Source: Natrinema longum (lineage in GTDB: Archaea > Halobacteriota > Halobacteria > Halobacteriales > Natrialbaceae). Taken from it: a stretch of 64,000 nt of DNA. How positions within the stretch are numbered: position 1 is the first letter of the stretch; the number at the start of each line of letters is the position of its first letter. The DNA lies in the NCBI RefSeq assembly GCF_017352095.1, contig NZ_CP071463.1:372001-436000 (forward strand), in the 5' to 3' direction. The position numbers and the translations under genes are program-made. A model generated the notes under the pieces. The model saw nothing but the letters and a program-made list of their open reading frames with translations. It searched no databases and was not told the DNA's origin. Below, one piece after another: positions 7,935 to 16,967 of this stretch.

Positions 7935-8573
7935 CTATTCGGCGGGCAGGTCGTCGATCAAGACGACGGCCTCGCCGTCGATCACGGTCACGTCGTCGTC
8001 CTCGTCGCGGACGACCGTCTCGAGTCGGTACTGGTCGTTACCGAGGTCTTCGACGATTTCGACGCGAGCGGATACTCGGTCGCCGATACCGACCGGGCCG
8101 CTGAACTCGAGGTCCTGGGAGAGATAGATAGTGAGCCCGGGAAGGCGAGCCAGCGCGGAGCTGATGAGTCCGGAGACGAGCGTGCCGTGGACGATGCGTT
8201 CGCCGAAGCGGGTGTCGGACGCGAACTCCTCGTCGAGGTGAAGACGGTTCGTGTCGCCGCTGACGGCGGCGAACGCTCGCACGTCCTGGTCGCTGAGGAC
8301 CTTCTCGAAGGTGACCGTATCGCCGACGCTGATCCCGTCCGGATCGTCGACGGTGCGATCGAACTGCCAGTCGAGGTCGGAGTAGTCGATCGACGGGATC
8401 GACGGGGCGATTCTGTTGCTATTCGATCCGTTTTCGGCAGTGGTGGACGGGAGCATCGCAGAAACTGCCGCTCGATTCGCAGCAGTGGCGGTTCGAAGGA
8501 ACCCCCGCGTCATGGCCGACCATGCGTCCGTCATGGCGGTAAGGTTGTCTTCGCCAGCGTTCTGGTGGGACAT
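7935..8573 (-). CDS. maoC: MaoC-family (R)-enoyl-CoA hydratase
   Basis: 212-residue protein: an approximately 75-residue N-terminal region of low similarity, then a hot-dog MaoC domain. The hydratase motif is seen as GDTNRLHLDEEFA followed by FGERIVHGTLVSG, giving the Asp/His catalytic pair. Such enzymes turn 2-enoyl-CoA into (R)-3-hydroxyacyl-CoA, the monomer for PHA synthase. It is divergent from phaR-phaP-phaE-phaC, matching the haloarchaeal PHA locus organisation. A minus-strand TATA element (CATATAC) is centred 27 nt upstream of the chosen ATG, supporting the long form. Confidence 0.85.
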   Translation of the reverse strand: MSHQNAGEDNLTAMTDAWSAMTRGFLRTATAANRAAVSAMLPSTTAENGSNSNRIAPSIPSIDYSDLDWQFDRTVDDPDGISVGDTVTFEKVLSDQDVRAFAAVSGDTNRLHLDEEFASDTRFGERIVHGTLVSGLISSALARLPGLTIYLSQDLEFSGPVGIGDRVSARVEIVEDLGNDQYRLETVVRDEDDDVTVIDGEAVVLIDDLPAE

Positions 8574-8597
8574 CTACGACCGGGTAAGTGTGGGGTG

Positions 8598-8602
8598 TAT
8601 AT
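8598..8602 (-). promoter_or_regulatory. TATA box of the maoC gene
   Basis: CATATAC on the minus strand is centred about 27 nt before the ATG at 8573, the normal spacing for a leaderless haloarchaeal transcript. Confidence 0.6.
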
Positions 8603-8777
8603 GACTTCTTTGGCTGACCTAACAGCGTTTTGCTGACCGAAATACGGAGTAATTGTCTCTTAGGAGGGCTGAGATGAAAAATTTCACCTTACAGCGAGTC
8701 GTCACGTCTCCGGTTTGATCGCGGGTCGTGCACAGCCGCTCCCGACAGCGGCGATCCGATCCGCCCTCCACCATTCG

Positions 8778-8797
8778 ATGGTATCTAATGGTATCTA
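8778..8797. repeat. Tandem 10-bp repeat at the phaR promoter (candidate PhaR operator)
   Basis: ATGGTATCTA occurs twice without a gap (8778-8787, 8788-8797), directly upstream of GTGGAAAGG and the TATA-like CTTATTATG. That TATA element is about 27 nt before the phaR ATG. In Haloferax mediterranei the AbrB-like PhaR represses its own phaRP promoter; these repeats are the obvious candidate site here. The binding itself is inference. Confidence 0.55.
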
Positions 8798-8837
8798 GTG
8801 GAAAGGCTTATTATGTCCGCGATCCAACGAACTGTTG

Positions 8838-9158
8838 ATGACGGACGACTCCGACCGATCGCCCTGGTTCCCGCCTGCGATGTTTACAGAGCAGATGCAG
8901 GAAGCGGGCGAGCAGGTCGCCGAATCCCAGCAGGAGATGATGAAACAGTTGCTGCAGGCCACGTCGGCGAATCCGCTCGAGAACACGTCGGCCTTCGGGC
9001 CCATGAACATGGGCACGGCCACGTTCAAGGCCCGCGTCCAGAGCGGCGGTCGGATCAGCATCCCCGGCCCCGAACGGGAAGCCCTCGACATCGAAGAGGG
9101 CGACATCGTCCAGACGATCGTCGTCCCCGTCAAACGCAACCGAGAGGACCAATCATGA
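8838..9158 (+). CDS. phaR: PHA regulator PhaR, AbrB-like
   Basis: 106-residue DNA-binding protein. A flexible N-terminal 60 residues rich in Met and Gln (WFPPAMFTEQMQEAGEQ) are followed by an AbrB/SpoVT swapped-hairpin domain (FKARVQSGGRISIPGPERE ... DIEEGDIVQTIVVPV). In Haloferax mediterranei the equivalent protein represses phaRP and also associates with PHA granules. The ATG at 8838 is preferred over the preceding TTG because the TATA-like element lies 27 nt upstream. The gene overlaps phaP by 4 nt (ATGA). Confidence 0.88.
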   Translation: MTDDSDRSPWFPPAMFTEQMQEAGEQVAESQQEMMKQLLQATSANPLENTSAFGPMNMGTATFKARVQSGGRISIPGPEREALDIEEGDIVQTIVVPVKRNREDQS

Positions 9159-9640
9159 CTCAGAACCCATTCACCGCAGTCTTCGACGCACAGCGCACCG
9201 CACTCGAACAGAGCCAATCACTCACCCACGACGCGATCAAGGCCCAGGAGAACTCGATCAGCGCCTTCGCCGACGCCGTCGAAACGTCGAACTCGCTGTT
9301 CGAATCCAACGCCGAACTGACCAAGGGCGCGATTCACGCCTACTTCGACGCCCTCGAGGCCTCCCTCCCCGAGGAGGCGGCCGACTTCGGCGAACTCCGC
9401 GAACTCGTCGACGAAGGCTTCGATTCGGCCACCGAGGCCCAGTCGCAGTCGATCCAGGCCTACCTCGACGCCCTCGAAGAGTCGGAAGTCGCCTACGAGG
9501 AGTTCGCCGCCAGCTACTCCGAGGTCGTCGACACGTCCTTCGACGCGGCACTGGAGGCCCACGAACAGGTCGAGGAGAACGTCAGCACCGTCGCCGAAAA
9601 CGTCGAAGAGGCTGCCGACGAGTTCGACGTCTCGGCGTAG
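9155..9640 (+). CDS. phaP: PHA granule-associated phasin PhaP
   Basis: 161-residue almost entirely alpha-helical acidic protein with no catalytic motif, fitting haloarchaeal phasin PhaP, which coats polyhydroxyalkanoate granules and controls their size and number. Long amphipathic heptad-like stretches rich in Ala, Glu and Ser cover most of the chain (for example SQSLTHDAIKAQENSISAFA). Translation is coupled to phaR by a 4-nt overlap. A longer in-frame opening reaches 8798, but it runs through phaR in another frame and is a shadow. Confidence 0.88.
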   Translation: MTQNPFTAVFDAQRTALEQSQSLTHDAIKAQENSISAFADAVETSNSLFESNAELTKGAIHAYFDALEASLPEEAADFGELRELVDEGFDSATEAQSQSIQAYLDALEESEVAYEEFAASYSEVVDTSFDAALEAHEQVEENVSTVAENVEEAADEFDVSA

Positions 9641-9691
9641 ATCGCCGAACCGGCCGTACCCTTTTCACACACGGCACCCAATTTTATTCCA

Positions 9692-10237
9692 ATGACAGAT
9701 TCACAGCCCCAGTCACAAAACTGGAACGCGTTCGTCGAACAGTGGAACGAACAATTCCTCGAGGCCCTCGAGGACAACATGGAGGCCCAGGCCCAGTTCG
9801 TCGAGAGCTGGTCCGAGACGGTCGGTGAGATGAGCGACGAGGAGGAATTCTCCGACGGCGTCGAGGGATACGCCCGCGCCTACGAGACGTGGATGAACGC
9901 CTCCCAGCAGATGGTCGACCGGATGAACGACCAACTCGAGGGGGAAGACGTCGACATCGAGGAGTTCCGCGACATCTGGCTCAACACGTCCAACGAGGCG
10001 TTCAAGGAGATCATGTCGACGACGGCCTTCGCCAAGATGACCGGCGAAACCGTCGGCGACGTCCTCGAACTCCAGGAACAGGCCGACGAAGCCGCCGAGG
10101 AGACGCTACACACTCTCGGCTTCGCGACGGAGGGCGACGTCGTCGAAATCGGCGACCGACTCGTCGAACTCGAGCGCCGCCAACACGCCGTCGAGGAGAA
10201 ACTCGACCGCGTTCTCGAACACCTAGAGGAGCAATGA
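9692..10237 (+). CDS. phaE: PHA synthase subunit PhaE
   Basis: 181-residue acidic helical protein, the partner subunit of haloarchaeal (class III-like) PHA synthase; PhaE has no catalytic residues of its own but is required for activity with PhaC. Trp-rich early segment [20 protein letters not shown] and C-terminal coiled-coil ([20 protein letters not shown]) are visible. It begins 51 nt after phaP and overlaps phaC by 4 nt, the usual phaE-phaC arrangement. Confidence 0.9.
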   Translation: MTDSQPQSQNWNAFVEQWNEQFLEALEDNMEAQAQFVESWSETVGEMSDEEEFSDGVEGYARAYETWMNASQQMVDRMNDQLEGEDVDIEEFRDIWLNTSNEAFKEIMSTTAFAKMTGETVGDVLELQEQADEAAEETLHTLGFATEGDVVEIGDRLVELERRQHAVEEKLDRVLEHLEEQ

Positions 10238-11811
10238 AAAACCCATACGCGACCGTTCTGGACATGCAACGGCAGGCCTGGGAGGCGACGGCCGACCTCG
10301 CCGAGAAGACGCGGGTCGCCCCCGAGCGGACCGAAACGATCGAGACCGTCGAGGTCGGAGCGACGCCAAGCGAGGTCGTCTACGAGGAAAACAAACTCGA
10401 GCTCCTCCACTACGAGCCGATGACCGAGGAGCAACACGACATCCCCATCCTCATCGTCTACGCGCTGATCAACAAGCCGTACATCCTCGATCTCCAGCCG
10501 GATCGGTCCGTGGTCCAGACGCTGCTCGAGGCCGGGTTCGACGTCTACCTGATCGACTGGGGCGAGCCCTCGAAGCTGGACCGCTCGCTGTCGCTGGACG
10601 ATTACGTCAACCGGTACATCGACAACTGCGTCGACGTCGTCCGCGAACGCTCCGGGCAGGACTCGATCAACATCCTCGGCTACTGCATGGGCGGCACGAA
10701 GTCGGCCATGTACGCCTCGCTGTACCCCGAAAAGGTCGAGAACCTGGCGCTGATGGCCGCCGGACTCTGCTTTACCGGCGACGGCGGCGTCCTCGAGCTT
10801 TGGGGTGGCGAGGAGTACTACGACCCCGACCGTGTCACGGACACCTTCGACAACGTCCCCGCGGAGTTCCTCGACGTCGGCTTCGCGCTGATGGACCCCG
10901 TCGCGAACAACGTGACGAAGTACGTCCGATTCTACGACAACGTCGAAGACGAGGACTTCGTCGAGAACTTCGCCCGGATGGAACGCTGGCTCGACGAGGG
11001 GATCGACGTCGCGGGGGAGGCCTACGAGGAGTTCATCCGCGACATCTACCAGGACAACAAGCTCTACGAAAACGAGCTGTACCTGGGCGGCGAGCACGTC
11101 GATCTCACGAACATCGACATGCCCGTCCTCCAGATCGTCGCCGAGTACGACCACCTCATCCCGCCGGCGGCCTCCAAACCGTTCAACGACGTGATCGCCT
11201 CGGATGACACCGAGATCCTCGAGTTCGCGACGGGCCACATCGGCATGTCGGTCTCCTCGCGGAGCCACGCCGAACTCTGGCCCGACGTCTGTGAGTGGTT
11301 CGAGGAGCGCTCGAACGGGACGGACGCCGACGCCGAACTGGAGACGCCAGCCGCCGAGGAACCGGACGCTTCCCTCACGGAAGACGTCGCGGGCGACGAA
11401 TCGGGGACGGCAGACCTCGCGGACGGCGGCTCGAGCACCGAGGCACGTTCCGAGACCGATCTCGACGCCGAGACCAGCGAACTCCACGGCACGGATCGGT
11501 CGGCGGAAGAGATCGTCGAGCGCGGCGAAGAAGACGTTCAGGAGGAGCCCGCAGCGCCCGGCGAGATGACCGTCGACGAGGACGTCGTCGAGGAAGTCGC
11601 CGGCGAGGACGCCGCGTCCGAGATCGAGTCCGAAACCGACGATTTGACCGATCTACGGGGTATCGGTGACGCCTACGCCGCGGACCTCACTGCCGCAGGG
11701 ATCGAAACGTTCGACGCCCTCGCGGCAGCCGACGTGGCGGAGCTCGCCGCCGAAACCGGCATCGCCCCGAGCCGCATCGAAGACTGGATCGAACAGGCTC
11801 GAGAGCAGTAG
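10234..11811 (+). CDS. phaC: PHA synthase catalytic subunit PhaC with C-terminal helix-hairpin-helix domain
   Basis: 525-residue synthase polymerising (R)-3-hydroxyacyl-CoA. The alpha/beta-hydrolase core carries the lipase-like box GYCMGG with nucleophile C151, then D306 ([10 protein letters not shown]) and H335 (TGHIGM), a complete triad. From about residue 370 comes a very acidic low-complexity linker of about 100 residues. The last about 55 residues (from 470) form a helix-hairpin-helix-like domain: [16 protein letters not shown] ... [20 protein letters not shown] ... [11 protein letters not shown]. Haloarchaeal PhaC proteins are known to have extended C-termini; the HhH resemblance suggests nucleic-acid or protein binding. 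The ATG at 10234 overlaps phaE. Confidence 0.92.
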   Translation: MKNPYATVLDMQRQAWEATADLAEKTRVAPERTETIETVEVGATPSEVVYEENKLELLHYEPMTEEQHDIPILIVYALINKPYILDLQPDRSVVQTLLEAGFDVYLIDWGEPSKLDRSLSLDDYVNRYIDNCVDVVRERSGQDSINILGYCMGGTKSAMYASLYPEKVENLALMAAGLCFTGDGGVLELWGGEEYYDPDRVTDTFDNVPAEFLDVGFALMDPVANNVTKYVRFYDNVEDEDFVENFARMERWLDEGIDVAGEAYEEFIRDIYQDNKLYENELYLGGEHVDLTNIDMPVLQIVAEYDHLIPPAASKPFNDVIASDDTEILEFATGHIGMSVSSRSHAELWPDVCEWFEERSNGTDADAELETPAAEEPDASLTEDVAGDESGTADLADGGSSTEARSETDLDAETSELHGTDRSAEEIVERGEEDVQEEPAAPGEMTVDEDVVEEVAGEDAASEIESETDDLTDLRGIGDAYAADLTAAGIETFDALAAADVAELAAETGIAPSRIEDWIEQAREQ

Positions 11812-11903
11812 TTGCGACCCCGCCAGTGGGCACCGCTCGGGACGTCTTCTCGCCCCTCCCTCGGAGTGTTCTCGGGTCGGATAACGTGATATCTAACAGG
11901 TCG

Positions 11904-11910
11904 TTATTTA
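11904..11910 (+). promoter_or_regulatory. TATA box of the PhaB-like reductase gene
   Basis: TTATTTA is centred 29 nt upstream of the ATG at 11936 in a 124-bp gap after phaC. The reductase therefore has its own leaderless promoter rather than relying on read-through. Confidence 0.6.
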
Positions 11911-11935
11911 CCATCGGACGTTGAATGTGTGAGTT

Positions 11936-12679
11936 ATGTCCATGGATGGTCGTACCTGCGTCATCACAGGGTCAGCGCGGGGTATCGGTCGCGGTATCGC
12001 TCAGTACCTGGGAGAGGAAGGTGCAAACGTCGTTATCAACTACCGGTCGTCGGAGGGAGCTGCACAGGAAGCCGTCGACAGGATCGAGTCCACCGGCGGC
12101 TCCGCCGTCGCAGCCAGGGCGGATGTCTCCGATCGCGCGGAGGTCGAACACATGCTCGAGGTCTGTCACGAAGCCTTCGGTCCGGCCGACGTCCTCGTGA
12201 ACAACGCCGGCATCACGGCCGACAAGCAGTTCACCGAGATGTCCCGCGAGGAGTGGGATCGGGTCATGGACGTCAACCTCGGTGGCATGTTCAACTGCAC
12301 CCAGCTGTTCTACGACGACATCTGGAACGCCGACGAGGGGCGGCTGATCAACATCTCGAGCGTCGTCGGCAAACAGGGCAACTTCGGCCAGGCCAACTAC
12401 GCGACCGCAAAAAGCGGCATGTTCGGCTTCACGCGGACGATCGCCCTCGAACTCGCCAAAGGCGGATCGACGGCCAACTGCGTCGCGCCCGGCTTCACCG
12501 CAACCGACATGCTCGAGAGCGTCCCCGACGAGGTCCTCGACCGGATCATCGCAGGGATTCCACTCGAGCGACTTGCGGAAGTCGAGGACATCGCCGCAGT
12601 GGTCCGATTCCTCGCGAGCAAGGACTCCTCGTACGTTACCGGCGAAGTGATCGACGTCAACGGCGGAATGGATCTCTGA
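11936..12679 (+). CDS. phaB: Short-chain dehydrogenase, acetoacetyl-CoA reductase (PhaB/FabG type)
   Basis: 247-residue classical SDR. NAD(P)-binding TGSARGIGRGIA is near the N-terminus, then NNAG (about residues 89-92), catalytic Ser in NISSVVG, and the Tyr-Lys pair YATAKSG. The likely reaction is NADPH-dependent reduction of acetoacetyl-CoA to (R)-3-hydroxybutyryl-CoA, supplying the PHA synthase encoded just upstream. FabG-like 3-oxoacyl reductase activity is the alternative name, but archaea lack typical fatty-acid synthesis, so PHA monomer supply is the simplest reading. Confidence 0.85.
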   Translation: MSMDGRTCVITGSARGIGRGIAQYLGEEGANVVINYRSSEGAAQEAVDRIESTGGSAVAARADVSDRAEVEHMLEVCHEAFGPADVLVNNAGITADKQFTEMSREEWDRVMDVNLGGMFNCTQLFYDDIWNADEGRLINISSVVGKQGNFGQANYATAKSGMFGFTRTIALELAKGGSTANCVAPGFTATDMLESVPDEVLDRIIAGIPLERLAEVEDIAAVVRFLASKDSSYVTGEVIDVNGGMDL

Positions 12680-12771
12680 GTTCTGCCGGAGCATCGGTTC
12701 TTCTCGATACGCGTCTGTACCGCTGGCGCGTCTCTAAGTAGACGGTGAGCAATGTCCGAACTGAGCGACAG

Positions 12772-13518
12772 TCATTCGTCGTCCGGTTCGTCGGTTCGCA
12801 TCTCGGTTGCCGGCGGCTCCGGCGGTTCGAACACCGCAACGAGGAGCTGGACTGCCTGCATCTCGAGAAGGTCATCGAGACTCCGTCGCGAACGGAGTCC
12901 GAGAACCGCCAAGACAGCGGCGGCGAGGTGAACCCCGAGCAGCGGGAGATCGAGCGAGCCGCTGAGTCCGAGCACGATGAGCGAAACAGCAACGGTGGGG
13001 AGTGCGAAAACGCTCGCTGCTGCGAGCGGTCGGTCACGAACGGCGGTCCCGACTCGAGTCACAACTTCGGTGACGGCAGACGTCGGCATCGCGCCCGTCG
13101 CGCCATCCAGTACGCGATCGAGACTATCGAGGAACGGGCCGATCGCGTTGGTTTCGCGGAGATCGATGACGATAACGTCCGGCTCCGGCTCCGTCGTGAG
13201 CCACCGATAGCCAAAGGACGACGTCGCGTACCGATAGCACGTCTCTCCAAGGGCTGTGAGTCGCGCGCTCGAGGCGACCGGCTGTACTCGCGTCTTCGTG
13301 GCCGTCATCGCGGACCGAAGTGCCGACCCGCTCGCGATCCGCTCGAGCACCGACGGCGATGGCGTAGCGGTCGTCTCCTCGGATTCGGAGGCGTGAGAGT
13401 CGTTGTGCGAGTGGGACAGCGATCCGAGCCGTGAACGGTCGATAGCCGTCCGCATGCGATCGGCTACCGTCCGTCCGACCCGGACGATCACCGATCCATC
13501 GCGTGCGTTGGTACTCAT
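12772..13518 (-). CDS. Unknown haloarchaeal membrane protein
   Basis: 248 residues, no family recognised. The first 70 residues are polar and rich in Ser and charged residues; the middle (LTTEPEPDVIVIDLRETNAI) looks like a compact soluble element; two hydrophobic helices follow at about residues 165-205; the C-terminus is acidic. It begins 12 nt downstream of the DUF4330 gene in the same direction, so the two are very probably co-transcribed and may act together at the membrane. Start taken at the upstream ATG. Confidence 0.6.
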   Translation of the reverse strand: MSTNARDGSVIVRVGRTVADRMRTAIDRSRLGSLSHSHNDSHASESEETTATPSPSVLERIASGSALRSAMTATKTRVQPVASSARLTALGETCYRYATSSFGYRWLTTEPEPDVIVIDLRETNAIGPFLDSLDRVLDGATGAMPTSAVTEVVTRVGTAVRDRPLAAASVFALPTVAVSLIVLGLSGSLDLPLLGVHLAAAVLAVLGLRSRRSLDDLLEMQAVQLLVAVFEPPEPPATEMRTDEPDDE

Positions 13519-13530
13519 CTGTGATCGCTG

Positions 13531-14652
13531 CTACTCTATCTGTGTGACCGTTCCGCTGACGGTCGTCGTCCCGAAGTCGAGGACCACGCTATCGCCGGTC
13601 CGGAGCGAGTCACCGTGGAATCGCACGCCAGTGTCGGTCCGTCGCGTCTGTAACTCGACGGAAAGCGTGACGTCCTTGTTCTTCGGATGCTCGCGGAGGT
13701 AGATCTCTCCGCTCTCGCTCTCGAGGACGGTATCGGCCGCCTCAGTGTCGACCGACTGGATCGTGACCAACGTCTCATCGCGGACGGTCTCGGTCATGCC
13801 CACGCTGAACTCGTCCGCGACCGCGGGCTGGATATTCTCGATTTCGATCTCGGCGTTGATCGTCGTCGAGTTGCCGATCTCCTGATCGGACCCGCGTCGG
13901 ACTACTTCACCGTTGAGATCGTATCCATCAGGACTCAGGTTGATCTGGCTCCCGACGGTGACTGTCTGGCCACCGTAGGTCGGCATCGATCCCTGTTGGT
14001 GAGTGTTGAGTTCAGTTCCGACGAGCGCCCGATACCGATCTCCACCGATCGGGTACAACCGGACGTTCGTTATCGTTGCCGTGGTATACGAGCCGAGCGT
14101 GACGGTATCGTTTTCGCTGATTTCCTCCGCCGTCCGGTCCGAGATCGTCGACTCGAGCAAGACCGGCGTCTCATCGACCGTGAGGGACGATCCGTCGGAC
14201 TCGAGACTCGTCAGACGACCAGTGGTGGTGTAGTCGTCAGTATCCATCGCGACCTCTGCCCCGACGCGAAGTCGTTCGCCGGCGTATTTGAAGACCCGTT
14301 CGTCCCTGTCGTCGACCTCGACGGTCTCGCCGTTGATCTTTGTGCGAACCGTCACCTGTGACTGGTTTCCGCTGTTGCTGGCCATCGCGGGCGTGACGTA
14401 GACATCGGTCACCGTGAGGTTGTGCGAGGAGCCGTCGACCCTGACGGTATCCCCTTCGCTCACGCGATCGGCGACATAATCGGGTTGCCCGCCGAGATCG
14501 ACAGTAGCGTACCTGGTTTCGGGTTCGCCGTTGCCGAGTACCCCGACGAACGCGATTCCCGCGACGATGACGGCAAGCAGGAGGACGACTGCGAGAGCGT
14601 CGATGACGTTGACGACGCCGAAGAGGTTACCCTCGTCGTCGATCAGCGGCAT
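13531..14652 (-). CDS. DUF4330 domain membrane-anchored protein
   Basis: 373 residues. The N-terminus DDEGNLFGVVNVIDALAVVL is the DUF4330 signature and runs straight into a single transmembrane helix (about 13-38). The rest is an extracytoplasmic, beta-rich region with several repeats of about 80 residues, each containing a VTVGSxI / TVxLGSY-like strand and ending with a hydrophobic turn. Function is unknown; the family often sits near polysaccharide or cell-envelope genes, as here. A minus-strand TATA-like TTTATG near 14671-14676 fits a leaderless start at 14652. Confidence 0.7.
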   Translation of the reverse strand: MPLIDDEGNLFGVVNVIDALAVVLLLAVIVAGIAFVGVLGNGEPETRYATVDLGGQPDYVADRVSEGDTVRVDGSSHNLTVTDVYVTPAMASNSGNQSQVTVRTKINGETVEVDDRDERVFKYAGERLRVGAEVAMDTDDYTTTGRLTSLESDGSSLTVDETPVLLESTISDRTAEEISENDTVTLGSYTTATITNVRLYPIGGDRYRALVGTELNTHQQGSMPTYGGQTVTVGSQINLSPDGYDLNGEVVRRGSDQEIGNSTTINAEIEIENIQPAVADEFSVGMTETVRDETLVTIQSVDTEAADTVLESESGEIYLREHPKNKDVTLSVELQTRRTDTGVRFHGDSLRTGDSVVLDFGTTTVSGTVTQIE

Positions 14653-14782
14653 ACATCACTCCGGAGGTTCATAAACGAGAAAGTCGGGGCCGGGACTATA
14701 GTTATTGTTATGTTCTCGTTCTCATCACTTCCGGAGGCGAAATCTGTAACCGGCTACTGAGAGAGGTCCTTTGAGACAGCGG

Positions 14783-15307
14783 CTACGATTCCTCCTGCGG
14801 TCGAGGATCAGTTTCGGTCTCATCGGACCGTCTCCCGTACCGATCGATGCCAGCAACAGTTCCTGCAAGGAGTCCAACAGAGATGAGAACGACGGGATCC
14901 GACGAGACGTACAGACTCGGCGTCGGATGGCGGGCCCACGTGAACGGGTAGAGCCACGCCCCGGCAGCGCCGTCGGCGTAGGTCTTGACGCCGTCGACGA
15001 CGAGGTGTGAGAGCGCACCTGCGAGCAGCGCGGTGAACGTCCGTCGGTGCCTGTCGGCGACGACCATCGCACCCATCCCCGCGAGGACGATCGCTCCCCC
15101 GAGCGTCGACAGCGCGTCGAGATCGAACGGAACGCCGAGGATCGCCTCGAGCGTCCCGCTCGCGACGAGCAACGTCATTCGGTTGAGGTCCGGCAGAACC
15201 GCGCCGACCATCACGACGGCGATCCACCGATCCGGGATCGGGCGGTACCAGCCCGCGATCGTACAGCCCGCGTACGCGAGGAGGACGTGGGAGAGGAGAT
15301 CAGCCAC
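14783..15307 (-). CDS. YdjM/DUF457-type membrane-bound metal-dependent hydrolase
   Basis: 174-residue integral membrane protein with about four helices. Conserved polar residues fit the YdjM/DUF457 family: an early MADLLSHVLLAYA, AVLPDLNR, and ALSHLVVDGVKTYADGA, giving His and Asp ligands near the membrane face. Members are called metal-dependent hydrolases from these residues, but the substrate is unknown. It overlaps the upstream gene by 8 nt, indicating coupling. Confidence 0.75.
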   Translation of the reverse strand: MADLLSHVLLAYAGCTIAGWYRPIPDRWIAVVMVGAVLPDLNRMTLLVASGTLEAILGVPFDLDALSTLGGAIVLAGMGAMVVADRHRRTFTALLAGALSHLVVDGVKTYADGAAGAWLYPFTWARHPTPSLYVSSDPVVLISVGLLAGTVAGIDRYGRRSDETETDPRPQEES

Positions 15308-15836
15308 GGCGGTTCCCCTCCGATTTCGGCTCGCTATCTGACGTCGCTGGACCGACTCTCGGCTCGAAGGCGAGTTCGCGGCCGGTCACGCGCCAGTGCC
15401 GGAGGAAGTAGCCGACCGCCAACAGGAGACCGACGACCGAGGCCCCGAGTTTGTAGGTCGCCGCCGACGGATCACGGTTCACGACGACCGTCCGATCGGC
15501 GGCGAGCTCCGTTTCGGACTCGAGAAGGCCATAGACCTGTACGACACCGCCCGGTTTCACCTCGCTTGCGACGCCCCGAACCTCGAGCTCGGCGGCCACC
15601 TCGCCGCTGTCGTCCGTGACCTGGATGGTGATGGTCTCGGCCTCGGCGTCGACGCCTCGTACCTCGCCGAACAGGAGTACCCGGTCGCCGACGGACTGCT
15701 CGAGTCCCGCGTCCTGGATTCGATCACCGGTCGGGTGAGGCCAGTTGTCGTCGTAGGTCGCACCGTAGTGAACACAGAGTCCGCCGAGGACGAGGAGTAA
15801 CACGGCGACGACGACGACTCTGGTCGCGGGGCGCAT
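15300..15836 (-). CDS. Membrane-anchored OB-fold-like protein
   Basis: 178 residues. A hydrophobic N-terminal segment (about 5-26) acts as signal anchor, an extracytoplasmic beta-rich domain follows with an OB-fold-like pattern (VGDRVLLFGEVRGVDAEA, ITIQVTDDSGE, VQVYGLLESET), and a second helix lies at about 130-148 before a charged cytoplasmic tail. The enzymatic role is unknown. Translational overlap with the YdjM-type gene suggests a two-gene operon. Confidence 0.6.
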   Translation of the reverse strand: MRPATRVVVVAVLLLVLGGLCVHYGATYDDNWPHPTGDRIQDAGLEQSVGDRVLLFGEVRGVDAEAETITIQVTDDSGEVAAELEVRGVASEVKPGGVVQVYGLLESETELAADRTVVVNRDPSAATYKLGASVVGLLLAVGYFLRHWRVTGRELAFEPRVGPATSDSEPKSEGNRRG

Positions 15837-15980
15837 TCGTCACTCCTCTGGCACAGCGGTTCCTTTATCGTATCGATGTTCGAAGGAGCGCGCCGTCTAT
15901 ATCCGTCAGCACTCGTTATTCGAGTCCGCGGATCGAGGCGGAGTCGACGGTAGCGGGCGCTCTCGGACCACGAGATCGTC

Positions 15981-16967
15981 CTACGATGACCGGACGAGCG
16001 GATCGTACCACTCCCGATTCTCGCGGTACCAGTCGATGAATTTCGAGACTCCCTGGCGGATGTCGACTGTCGGCTCGTAGCCGAGGACCGCGTTGGCTTT
16101 CGAGATGTCGGCGTGGGTGTGTTCGGCGTCGCCCTCGCGGGGCTCGCCGAACTCGAGTTCGAGGCTCGGATCGATCTCGTCGCGGACGACTTCCGCGAGG
16201 GTGTGAATGTCGATGTTGTCCGTCGAGCCTACGTTACAGATCTGGCCGTCCGCGCTGTCGTCCTCGAGAAGCTGTTCGTTGACCCGAACGATATCGTCGA
16301 TGTAAGTGAAATCACGGGTCTGTGTGCCGTCCCCGTAGATCACCGGCGGTTCGCCGTGGAGACACCGCGAAACGAAATTCGTCATCGCCATGTTCGGCCG
16401 CATCCGCGGGCCGTAGACGGTGAAGTACCTGAGTGCGACCGTCGGGAGGCCGTAGACCTCGTTGTAGACGCGCGCGTACTGTTCGCTCGCGAGTTTCGAA
16501 ACGCCATACGGTGAGACGGGGTTCGTCGGATGCTCCTCGTCGTAGGGTAGATACGCCGGCTTGCCGTAGACCGACGACGAGGAGGCGAGGACGACGCGCT
16601 CGAGATCGGTGTGCCGGGCGGCCTCGAGGAGGTTCATCGTCCCGTCGACGTTGTACGCGTTGACTTTTTGTGGTTGCTCGACACTTGTCCGGACGCCCGC
16701 CTGAGCCGCTTGGTGATAGACGACATCAGCGTCGGCGACGAGGTCGTCGACGAGCGATCCGTCGGTGATCGAGCCGTCGATGAGATCATAGCTCGCGTCG
16801 GCCTCGGCGGCGGCCGTTTTCGCGGCCTCGACGTTGTGTTCCTTGATGCCGAGATCGTAGTAGGGTTCGAAATTGTCCAGTACGGTCACGTCGTGGCCGC
16901 GGCCTGCGACGGCTTCAGCAATGTGGCCGCCGATAAAGCCTGCACCGCCGGTAACGAGCACGTCCAT
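15981..16967 (-). CDS. NAD-dependent nucleotide-sugar epimerase/dehydratase
   Basis: 328-residue extended SDR of the UDP-glucose/UDP-glucuronate 4-epimerase type. N-terminal TGGAGFIGGH is the NAD site; catalytic SSSSVYG and YGVSK (Tyr-x3-Lys) follow; ALRYFTVYGPRMRP and the IYGDGTQTRDFTYIDD substrate region are typical of sugar epimerases. It should make a nucleotide-sugar donor for the adjoining surface-glycan genes. ATG 16967 (MDVLVTGG) is chosen over the upstream ATG at 16988 because it puts the Rossmann strand at the N-terminus as in homologues. The exact sugar is unknown. Confidence 0.82.
   Translation of the reverse strand: MDVLVTGGAGFIGGHIAEAVAGRGHDVTVLDNFEPYYDLGIKEHNVEAAKTAAAEADASYDLIDGSITDGSLVDDLVADADVVYHQAAQAGVRTSVEQPQKVNAYNVDGTMNLLEAARHTDLERVVLASSSSVYGKPAYLPYDEEHPTNPVSPYGVSKLASEQYARVYNEVYGLPTVALRYFTVYGPRMRPNMAMTNFVSRCLHGEPPVIYGDGTQTRDFTYIDDIVRVNEQLLEDDSADGQICNVGSTDNIDIHTLAEVVRDEIDPSLELEFGEPREGDAEHTHADISKANAVLGYEPTVDIRQGVSKFIDWYRENREWYDPLVRSS

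Noticed and set aside
6392-8104. 570-codon open frame opposite to the phosphomutase gene
   Set aside because: Antisense shadow typical of high-GC haloarchaeal genes; the minus-strand enzyme has all catalytic motifs.
9880-11487. 535-codon minus-strand frame across phaC
   Set aside because: Shadow of phaE and phaC; no motif, and the plus-strand genes are certain.
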